36,077 nucleotides of DNA from a virus, in the IMG/VR virus record IMGVR_UViG_3300046512_000093, positions 1-36,077 of that record; one strand, 5' to 3'. How positions within the stretch are numbered: position 1 is the first letter of the stretch; each line of letters starts with the position of its first letter. Positions 30,380 through 36,077 of the stretch are shown piece by piece. A program made the translations under genes and the position numbers. Below the pieces are notes generated by a model. It was given only the letters and a program-made list of their open reading frames with translations, was not told the origin of the DNA and made no database searches.

Positions 30380-33010
30380 ATGACGGTTTCGCCATTTCCC
30401 ATTCCGAAGCAACTCCGGCAATCCGACATCTTCGTCGGCAATGGCGGCGCTGTCTATTCCGGCTTCAACTTCAAGATCTTCGACATCGGCGATGTCGAGG
30501 TCTGGACTAAGGCCGGCGATGACGATGCCTTCGAGCTGCGGACGGCTGTCGTCGCCAAGGTCAACGGCCTGCCCTTCGATGATTTCACCGTCACCTTTTC
30601 GGTGGCGCAACCGGTGACGACACAGATCCTCGTGCGCTCCGCCCGCCTGGACGAGCGCTCCGCCGGCGTCATCAACGGCACGCGCCTTGATCCCAACGCG
30701 ACGGAAAAAGAATTCTCAAAGATCTCGACGGAGATGCAGGAATTGCGGCGCGACGTCGATCGCGCGGTCCACACGGATTTCGGTGCGCCCAGTTTCCTCC
30801 CGATCCCCTTTCCGGATCCGAACAAGCCGATCGTCTGGCGCCAAGATGGGCGCGGCTTCGAAAACGGAGCGGAGACCTACAACGGGCTGCGCGGCCGCGT
30901 CGACCAGGAGGTGCGCGATCGTATTGCCGGCGATCTCGCCCTTGCCGGCCTGATCGGCCAGGCCGGGCCGATCGAGGTGCCATGGTTCGATACCGACGTT
31001 GCGGTGATGCTCGCCAACATCAAGCCCACCATCGGCACGATCATGACCGGCGGCTGTCAGTTGCCGGGTGATGGCGGACACAAGATCCTGCGGCGGGCCG
31101 ACAGCGAGCCCGCTCACTCCGCCAAACTTAAATCTTTGAACGGTATCTGGTTCGAGCTGACCGGCACGGTCATTCGCGCCGAACAGTTTGCCGCTTTCAA
31201 TGATGGCGTCGACCGCACGACCGCCGCGCAGGCCGCGCTCGATTACCTCAAATATCGCGGCGGCGGCCGTCTCGAATTCCTGCGTGCCGGTCCTTCCTAC
31301 CTGATCACCAGCCTGCTTGGATCGGACAACATCGAGATCCATGTCGGCCAGGGCGTCACGGTCCAGCATAATCCCCTTGCTACCGCCTCCATGATCAAGG
31401 CCACCGGTTCGAAGGGCGTTCAATCTGCCATCACGGCCACGGTCGCTGCGCTCGATACAAGCGTTCCTGTGGCAGACGCCTCGGGCTTCGCGGCTGGCGA
31501 TTGGGTGATCCTGAAGGATACGACTGACTATTCCACAGATAGCGCGGCGATCGGCTACAAGTCCGGCGAGAGCCTGGTCATCAAGAGTATCTCGGGCAAC
31601 ACGCTGAATTTTGACCGCAAGATCTTCGGTTCATGGCAGTCTGATTTCACCTACACTGTCGCCAGGGGCGGCAATGTCCAGAAGGTCATTCCGGTTCGGA
31701 ATTTTAGAGTGACCGGCCCCGGCACGCTGGTTGGCTTCCAGACGCAGAATATCAGCCTTGTCGAAATGGCCTACACGGACGGTGCCAGATTCCTCGAGCC
31801 GAACTACAACACCTTTGCCGGAGCTGGCGTTCTCTATCGCACCTGCCGCAATATCGAGCACAAACCGGGAAATGTTGCAGATGGTCGCAACGATACGGTC
31901 AACGGCTTCCCCGGTTACGGTGTTGCTCTATGGGGCGCTTGCGATGTCGGCCGGGTCTATGGCGGTTACTATACCCGCACGCGTCACGCCTTCACGACCA
32001 TGGGTTCGCTGGACGGTGGCCCGTCGCGTATCTATGTGACAGGCAACATCGTCTTCGAAAACGATTTCACCGGACTGGATACCCACGAGGGCACCCACGA
32101 AATCACCATCGATGACAACAAGGTCTACGGCGGCAACGCTGCGACCGGTGCAGGCGGCATCAACTCGCGCTCGCCTACCACTCGGATCATCGACAATGAG
32201 GTCGTCGGAGTGCCGGGGAACGGTATCAGCGCCGTCGGCATGGCTTTGCGCTCGTTGCGTATCGAGGGCAACACTGTAGAGGATTGCGACGGTAGTGGTA
32301 TCGCGGTCTCGTCCACCGTTCGCGGTCTCTACATCTTCGACAACGTCGTGAAAAACTCCGGTTTGCATGGCATTTCCTGCCTTGGGGTCAGCTACGACAC
32401 CGGCATCTCCCGCGTGAATGTCGCGGGCAATAAGGTTTTTGGTTGGGGCAGACTGCTCGCCTCGCGCTCAGGTATTCAGATCGTCACCACGACCGCTTCG
32501 GCAGGCTATATCGACAACAACATTGTTGACGCCACCAACGGGACTGAAGGCCGTGGCATCTACATTTCAGCGGCCGCTCTCACCGGCAGTGTATCCAACA
32601 ACAAGTTGCGCGGCACATATACCATCGCTCCTCTGCCAATCCCGATCTCGATGCTTGGCGATGGCAATGAGTGGGACGGTGCGCCGAACTTTCAACGCGT
32701 TACGATACCGATTGACGGCTTCTATTTTCTGCCTGGCGTCACGACCGGCTTTCAACAGATCACTATCGGAACCACCGGCAGCGGCGGGAACCAGCCAAAT
32801 GGCATCTTTGCGGCACGCGTCAGCGCTACTCCTGGCATTATTGCAGTGTCGACCTTTAGCGCAAATGTCATTTTGACAACCGGTACTCTCAATGGAAGCA
32901 CCGGAACCACGGGGAACTTCACGATATCGGCTGGCACAACTGGCGTGTACTTCGAGAACCGTACCACTGCGGCCATCACGGTCACAATCCAGACGAAGAA
33001 CAGGCTTTGA
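30380..33010 (+). CDS. Tailspike with T7-type N-terminal anchor and beta-helix body
   Basis: This encodes 876 residues. Residues about 1-140 match the T7 tail fibre N-terminal domain (PIPKQLRQSDIFVGNGGAVY, SGFNFKIFDIGDVEVWTKAG), which docks onto the tail. A short coiled coil (FSKISTEMQELRRDVDRAV) follows. From about residue 280 the protein has the repeating pattern of a right-handed parallel beta-helix (RIYVTGNIVFENDFTGLDTH, IRIEGNTVEDCDGSGI-like turns, NVVKNSGLHGISCLGV), typical of enzymatic tailspikes that cut surface polysaccharide. The C-terminal 100 residues are Thr/Gly-rich strands. Base use becomes less GC-biased after about 31400, suggesting exchange of the receptor-binding part. Confidence 0.87.
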   Translation: MTVSPFPIPKQLRQSDIFVGNGGAVYSGFNFKIFDIGDVEVWTKAGDDDAFELRTAVVAKVNGLPFDDFTVTFSVAQPVTTQILVRSARLDERSAGVINGTRLDPNATEKEFSKISTEMQELRRDVDRAVHTDFGAPSFLPIPFPDPNKPIVWRQDGRGFENGAETYNGLRGRVDQEVRDRIAGDLALAGLIGQAGPIEVPWFDTDVAVMLANIKPTIGTIMTGGCQLPGDGGHKILRRADSEPAHSAKLKSLNGIWFELTGTVIRAEQFAAFNDGVDRTTAAQAALDYLKYRGGGRLEFLRAGPSYLITSLLGSDNIEIHVGQGVTVQHNPLATASMIKATGSKGVQSAITATVAALDTSVPVADASGFAAGDWVILKDTTDYSTDSAAIGYKSGESLVIKSISGNTLNFDRKIFGSWQSDFTYTVARGGNVQKVIPVRNFRVTGPGTLVGFQTQNISLVEMAYTDGARFLEPNYNTFAGAGVLYRTCRNIEHKPGNVADGRNDTVNGFPGYGVALWGACDVGRVYGGYYTRTRHAFTTMGSLDGGPSRIYVTGNIVFENDFTGLDTHEGTHEITIDDNKVYGGNAATGAGGINSRSPTTRIIDNEVVGVPGNGISAVGMALRSLRIEGNTVEDCDGSGIAVSSTVRGLYIFDNVVKNSGLHGISCLGVSYDTGISRVNVAGNKVFGWGRLLASRSGIQIVTTTASAGYIDNNIVDATNGTEGRGIYISAAALTGSVSNNKLRGTYTIAPLPIPISMLGDGNEWDGAPNFQRVTIPIDGFYFLPGVTTGFQQITIGTTGSGGNQPNGIFAARVSATPGIIAVSTFSANVILTTGTLNGSTGTTGNFTISAGTTGVYFENRTTAAITVTIQTKNRL

Positions 33011-33027
33011 GGTTATAGGAGATTTCC

Positions 33028-33516
33028 ATGGTCGAGATGTTTTCACAGAGATTAGATCCTACCAGGCGCCCGCGCTTCGGCCGTGTATATGCTGCCGGGA
33101 CAAATGTCGGGCTCCAATTCAACAATGCAACTATCGTCTTGGATGGCTACCGGTTTACCAATTGCGAATTCAATAATTGCATCATGGAATATAGCGGCGG
33201 CCAGCCGCCTGAATTGATCGGCTGTACGTTCAATGCTTGCGAGTTTGATTTTGCAGGCGCGGCGGGCAACACGCTGGCCTTCATGGGCGGCATGTACAAA
33301 GGGATGGGTGTTGGCGGAAAACAGCTAATCGAGAGAACTTTTGCCAATATCACGGCAGATGCCTGCGGATCATCCCCCTCGTTATCGGCTCAAAAGCCAC
33401 CGAAAACGAGACGCTCGAAAGACTATATCGCTGCGCTGTGCGCAGGCGTCATCATTGGTGGCCTCGGCGCTGCCGCGCTTGTTGTGGGGCTTCAGGTCCT
33501 CACGCTCGTCAAATGA
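33028..33516 (+). CDS. Pentapeptide-like repeat protein with C-terminal membrane anchor
   Basis: This encodes 162 residues with AGGAG before the ATG. Residues about 35-85 follow an F-x-x-C ladder (GYRFTNCEFNNCIMEYSGGQ, LIGCTFNACEFDFAGAAGN), like a short beta-helix related to pentapeptide repeats. A polar linker leads to a transmembrane helix at about residues 134-158 (YIAALCAGVIIGGLGAAALV). It lies between tailspike and endolysin and has lower GC than its neighbours, so it may be an accessory (moron-type) gene. A role in membrane exclusion or lysis is only a guess from position. Confidence 0.7.
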   Translation: MVEMFSQRLDPTRRPRFGRVYAAGTNVGLQFNNATIVLDGYRFTNCEFNNCIMEYSGGQPPELIGCTFNACEFDFAGAAGNTLAFMGGMYKGMGVGGKQLIERTFANITADACGSSPSLSAQKPPKTRRSKDYIAALCAGVIIGGLGAAALVVGLQVLTLVK

Positions 33517-33588
33517 ACGTTCGATTGCAGGGCGCGTGAGCATATCCCCCGTCGTCCGCATTTGACCACACCCGCGCAAGCCTAAACT

Positions 33589-33612
33589 CGGCTCCGATCA
33601 TCACCGGAGCCG
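33589..33612 (+). promoter_or_regulatory. Hairpin masking the endolysin ribosome binding site
   Basis: CGGCTCCG (33589-33596) pairs perfectly with CGGAGCCG (33605-33612) around ATCATCAC. The right arm contains the only good Shine-Dalgarno sequence (GGAG, 33606-33609), six bases before the ATG at 33616. When folded, the site is hidden, which would lower endolysin translation until the RNA is opened. The gap 33517-33588 holds nothing else that I can identify. Confidence 0.6.
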
Positions 33613-33615
33613 CTC

Positions 33616-34692
33616 ATGTTCGATCCATCCACCATTTCCGCGATCGCCACGATCGCCGCTTCCCGCCAGATCCCGGCCGCAGCACTCTGCGCCGTGGTGG
33701 ATACCGAAAGCGCCGGCGTCGTCTCGATCAGGATCCAGGGCGTCGACATGCCGTTGATCCGGATCGAGGGGCATTATTTCGACAAGCTCGTGCCGGCGGC
33801 AAAGCAGGCGGCGGCGCGCAAGGCCGGCCTCGCCTCTCCCGTTGTCGGCGGCGTCAAAAATCCGAAGTCGCAGGAGGACCGCTACCGCATGTTTTCGGCG
33901 ATGTGCGACATCGATCGGGACGCGGCGATCTCGTCCTGCAGCTGGGGCGTCGGCCAGGTCATGGGCGTGCACTGGAAAGTGCTGGGGTTCGCCTCGGCGG
34001 AAATCTTCCGCATGATAGTCTGTTCCGGTCTCAGCCATCAGGTTGAGATCATGGTGCGCTTCATCGAGCGCAATGGATTGCTCGACGAAATCGAACGGCA
34101 GGACTGGGCCGGCTTCGCGCGCGGCTATAACGGGCCGAGCTACAAGGCCAATGCCTACGATACCAAGATGGCGAAAGCCTTCCTGGCCTATGGCGGCGCT
34201 GTGGCGCCCTCGCCGGCCTCCGGTATGCTGCGCATGGGATCCTCCGGCGCCGACGTCCGCGAGCTGCAGACGCTGCTTGTTCGTGCCGGCTACACGATCA
34301 AGGTCGACGGCGATTATGGCCCGTCCACCCGCGACAGCATCAAGGCGTTTCAGCAGGTCAAGGGCCTGACGGTCGACGGCGTTGCCGGACCTGAGACGCA
34401 AGCCGCCCTGAAGGCCTACCAGGTGACGCCGGCGGAGCGGCCGGGGGCAATGTCCTTCAGCGCCGTGCCCGCCGTCCAGAACGCCGCCAAGGGCATGGCG
34501 CCGGTGGCGCTGCTGGCGACCATGCGCGGCCAGATCTCGGATGCCGCCGCGCAATTCACCGGAACCGGCTTCCAGGCCGCCGACGTTGCCTCACAGCTGC
34601 TGTTGGGGGCTGCCGCCATCATCGGCGTCGGCTTGACCGGTTACGCGCTCTACGGCTGGTGGAAATCGACCAGGACAGTGGAGCAAGGCTGA
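33616..34692 (+). CDS. Endolysin: N-acetylmuramidase, PG-binding domain and C-terminal membrane helix
   Basis: This encodes 358 residues. Residues 1-195 match the DUF3380 muramidase family (ALCAVVDTESAGVVSIRI with Glu31 as the likely catalytic acid, then SSCSWGVGQVMGVHWKVLGF and WAGFARGYNGPSYKANAYD). Residues about 205-265 are a PG_binding_1 domain (GSSGADVRELQTLLVRAGYT, KVDGDYGPSTRDSIKAFQ). A hydrophobic helix at about 325-350 (QLLLGAAAIIGVGLTGYALY) is unusual for this family and would anchor the enzyme in the inner membrane. There is no N-terminal signal peptide. Its ribosome site lies in a hairpin. It overlaps the spanin gene by one base. Confidence 0.9.
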   Translation: MFDPSTISAIATIAASRQIPAAALCAVVDTESAGVVSIRIQGVDMPLIRIEGHYFDKLVPAAKQAAARKAGLASPVVGGVKNPKSQEDRYRMFSAMCDIDRDAAISSCSWGVGQVMGVHWKVLGFASAEIFRMIVCSGLSHQVEIMVRFIERNGLLDEIERQDWAGFARGYNGPSYKANAYDTKMAKAFLAYGGAVAPSPASGMLRMGSSGADVRELQTLLVRAGYTIKVDGDYGPSTRDSIKAFQQVKGLTVDGVAGPETQAALKAYQVTPAERPGAMSFSAVPAVQNAAKGMAPVALLATMRGQISDAAAQFTGTGFQAADVASQLLLGAAAIIGVGLTGYALYGWWKSTRTVEQG

Positions 34693-34949
34693 TGGGCGCG
34701 CTGATCTGGCTCTTCCTCAAGAAAAACTGGCTCCCGATCGTCATCGTCCTCGCCATCATGACGGCGATCGGCGGCGTCTACCTCAAGGGCGTTGCTGTCG
34801 GCAAGGCCGAGGGTCAGGCCGAGCAGACGCAAGCCATCTTCAACCAGCTCAAGGAAAGGAACATCACCGATGAAAAGGTTCAGAGCATGCCTGATCCTGA
34901 GCTGTGCCGGGCTATTAACGGCGTGTGGAGCGACGGCGGGTGCCACTGA
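34692..34949 (+). CDS. Inner-membrane spanin candidate (Rz-like)
   Basis: This encodes 85 residues from the ATG at 34692, in a TGATG overlap with the endolysin stop. An N-terminal transmembrane helix (ALIWLFLKKNWLPIVIVLAI) is followed by a periplasmic helix (VGKAEGQAEQTQAIFNQLKE) and a short tail with two Cys (LCRAINGVWSDGGCH). A lipoprotein gene starts inside its 3' end in another frame, which is the classic Rz/Rz1 arrangement. It is short compared with lambda Rz (153). The pair would fuse inner and outer membranes at the end of lysis. Confidence 0.78.
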   Translation: MGALIWLFLKKNWLPIVIVLAIMTAIGGVYLKGVAVGKAEGQAEQTQAIFNQLKERNITDEKVQSMPDPELCRAINGVWSDGGCH

Positions 34950-35082
34950 CGGCGCCGGCTATGCCGCGCTGCATCCGAGCGCCGCGACCCGCGAATTCAT
35001 CTTCGCCCATGATCGCCCGTTCGTCCACGACGTCGCCGCGCACAATATCCAGTGCGGCAAGGATCCAATGTGCCGGAAGTGA
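34870..35082 (+). CDS. Outer-membrane spanin candidate (Rz1-like lipoprotein)
   Basis: This encodes 70 residues from the ATG at 34870, with AAGGAAAGG upstream. The N-terminus MKRFRACLILSCAGLLTACG is a lipoprotein signal with an LTAC lipobox, so the mature protein starts at the Cys. The gene begins inside the Rz-like gene and overlaps it by 80 bases in a different frame. The mature part lacks the Pro-rich stretch of lambda Rz1 and ends in CGKDPMCRK, whose two Cys could form disulfides with its partner. Function follows from arrangement and lipobox. Confidence 0.78.
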   Translation: MKRFRACLILSCAGLLTACGATAGATDGAGYAALHPSAATREFIFAHDRPFVHDVAAHNIQCGKDPMCRK

Positions 35083-35119
35083 AAGGCGTGCCGTGACTGA
35101 CCTAACCGGAGATGACACC

Positions 35120-35521
35120 ATGCAGATGCCGGAGCGCGCGAAAAGAATGGGGGCTAACATCAATACCGTCGTCGGTATTCTCTCGATCGTGTCGTCGGTC
35201 GGGATGGGCGTCTGGGTCACGGCGAACAAGAGCCGCGACATCGAGGACCTGCAAAACTGGCGCAAGGACTTCATCGTCCAGACCGAGGCGACGGCCGCGC
35301 GTGTCGATCAGCGATTGAAGACGGTCGAGGAAAAGCAGGGCTCGTCGGATGGCGACATCAAGACCCTCGGCTTCCGCATGTCGGCCAGCGAGCAATCCGT
35401 CGGATCCGTGCTCGCCTCGATCAAGGATCTGACGTCATCGGTCAACGAGCTGAACGGCGACGTGAAGGTTGTTCGCGAGATCCTGCAGCGCCAGGACCGC
35501 CAGGGCGCTAACTTGCGCTAG
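35120..35521 (+). CDS. Single-span membrane protein with coiled coil, holin candidate
   Basis: This encodes 133 residues from the ATG at 35120, preceded by GGAG. A GTG at 35093 is a possible alternative start. One transmembrane helix at about residues 13-33 (INTVVGILSIVSSVGMGVWV) follows a basic N-terminus. The rest is a long coiled coil (SRDIEDLQNWRKDFIVQTEA, then TAARVDQRLKTVEEKQGSSD). It is the last gene of the lysis cassette and no other holin is seen, so a holin or signal-arrest-release partner is likely. Coiled coils of this length are uncommon among small holins. Confidence 0.65.
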   Translation: MQMPERAKRMGANINTVVGILSIVSSVGMGVWVTANKSRDIEDLQNWRKDFIVQTEATAARVDQRLKTVEEKQGSSDGDIKTLGFRMSASEQSVGSVLASIKDLTSSVNELNGDVKVVREILQRQDRQGANLR

Positions 35522-35705
35522 CCTCGAGCGCGGCGATGCGTTCGTGAAGATGCTTGTTCTCGATGTTCAATAAGTCGCGCACCGCTTCGACGATCAGCGC
35601 TGTTTCGTGTGTCGGCGAGATCGCATATCTGCGCGCTTCCGATATGGCTTCCTCAATTTCGATCATGGTCAGGCGACGGCCTGGCTCACCCACTACGTTC
35701 AGCAT
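35508..35705 (-). CDS. Small convergent protein
   Basis: This encodes 65 residues (MLNVVGEPGRRLTMIEIEEA..., SPTHETALIVEAVRDLLNIE). GGGAG lies about 12 bases before the ATG at 35705. An ATG at codon 14 is an alternative. It is helical and charged, with a C-terminal coiled coil. It runs towards the late operon and overlaps the holin candidate by 14 bases, and is the only minus-strand gene in the right half. It may be a lysogenic accessory gene next to the attachment site. No family recognised. Confidence 0.5.
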   Translation of the reverse strand: MLNVVGEPGRRLTMIEIEEAISEARRYAISPTHETALIVEAVRDLLNIENKHLHERIAALEASAS

Positions 35706-35816
35706 GGCAATGTTCTGCTCCCACAGGCCGCTAATGTATCTACAACCGATGGGTGATCATTGGAAAGCAAAATCTATAGCGATGGATGAAAAACCATGCG
35801 GGGCCAAATGCTGGCC

Positions 35817-35884
35817 GTGCGACTATTGTGCGACTTCCGTGCGACTTGGTCGCAAAAATCAAAGGTCGCAAAATTGGTCGCAAA
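35817..35884. repeat. Phased GTGCGAC and GGTCGCAAA repeats, candidate integrase arm sites
   Basis: GTGCGAC occurs at 35817, 35828 and 35839, exactly 11 bases apart (GTGCGACT followed by three variable bases). GGTCGCAAA then occurs at 35848, 35864 and 35876. The two sets share the core GTCGCA in opposite orientation. They lie about 43 bases from a tRNA-derived core, the usual place of arm-type sites for tyrosine integrases. Confidence 0.65.
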
Positions 35885-35926
35885 TTTGAGGCTGTTGCGG
35901 AAATCGCAGTGATCTAAGGATCATAG

Positions 35927-35978
35927 TGGTGCCCCCGCCAAGGTTCGAACTCGGGACCCCCTGATTACAAATCAGTGC
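35927..35978 (-). other. Attachment-site core: 3' half of tRNA-Thr(TGT)
   Basis: Read on the minus strand, 35978 to 35927 gives an anticodon loop TTTGTAA (anticodon TGT), a variable loop, a T arm CCGAG-TTCGAAC-CTTGG, an acceptor strand CGGGGGC, the discriminator A and CCA. The sequence past 35978 does not contain the 5' half (no D arm, no matching GCCCCCG), so this is not a working tRNA gene. Temperate phages that integrate in tRNA genes carry such a 3' segment as attP or attL/attR core. Confidence 0.8.
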
Positions 35979-36077
35979 GATGAACAATGTTTTCAGATAC
36001 TTAGAAATGTGACTTTGATGCTGTAAGTGGTCCATTTGACGGCTTTTGCATCCTTGATCCTGCGGGGATACGACCCT

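Noticed and set aside
35554-35889. Plus-strand ORF of 111 codons near the right end
   Set aside because: It runs antisense to the small minus-strand gene and then through the repeat array. Its composition is unlike a protein and no ribosome site precedes it.
35927-35978. A functional tRNA-Thr gene
   Set aside because: The D arm and the 5' acceptor strand are missing, so only the 3' half is present.
35993-36077. C-terminal end of an integrase gene on the minus strand
   Set aside because: Only 28 open codons ending at 35993 are visible, with no recognisable motif. Too short to call.

Overview
The window is most of a temperate podovirus: a prophage, or the genome of a temperate phage, from an alphaproteobacterium that is probably one of the Rhizobiaceae. 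The host guess rests on high GC with strongly G/C-ending codons, a GapR-type (DUF2312) gene, and a fragment of a tRNA-Thr(TGT) gene of alphaproteobacterial type at the right end. No integrase is visible. It could lie beyond either edge.

Layout. Bases 1-2050 hold the leftward (minus-strand) side: a Cys-rich protein cut by the window edge, a small helix-turn-helix protein, a two-span membrane protein behind a 25-bp tandem repeat, and a CI-like repressor. Palindromic TTCAYGYGAA-type sites lie upstream of the left operon and between the repressor and a divergent Cro-like gene. From 2050 to 11077 a tightly overlapping rightward early operon encodes Cro, a ParB-fold protein, a protein resembling DnaA domain IV, a Toprim primase, a GapR-like protein, a Tad2-family anti-Thoeris protein, a strange low-complexity protein, an Acb2/Tad1-family cyclic-nucleotide sponge and a P-loop primase/helicase. 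From 11078 to 11659 there is no gene, but there is a terminator, a potentially folded RNA segment and twelve copies of GGTTGAC or its complement.

From 11660 to 35521 the late region follows the order of T7-like podoviruses: small and large terminase, gp13-like GNAT protein, portal, scaffold, capsid, two tail tubular proteins, four ejection-type proteins and a small gene among them, and a tailspike with a T7-type N-terminus. A membrane-anchored repeat protein and a lysis cassette follow (muramidase endolysin, overlapping Rz/Rz1-type spanins, holin candidate). A short minus-strand gene, an array of phased short repeats and the 3' half of a tRNA-Thr gene close the window. These last look like integrase arm sites and the attachment core.

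The genome is therefore a mosaic: lambda-style repressor control and site-specific integration joined to a T7-style virion without a phage RNA polymerase. The most interesting parts are the probable anti-signalling pair (Tad2-like and Acb2/Tad1-like genes around an unexplained overlapping-frame gene), the GGTTGAC array before the terminase genes, a dispersed TTCAGTGCG repeat family, and a hairpin that covers the ribosome binding site of the endolysin gene. All protein assignments come from reading the translated sequence. No database search was run.
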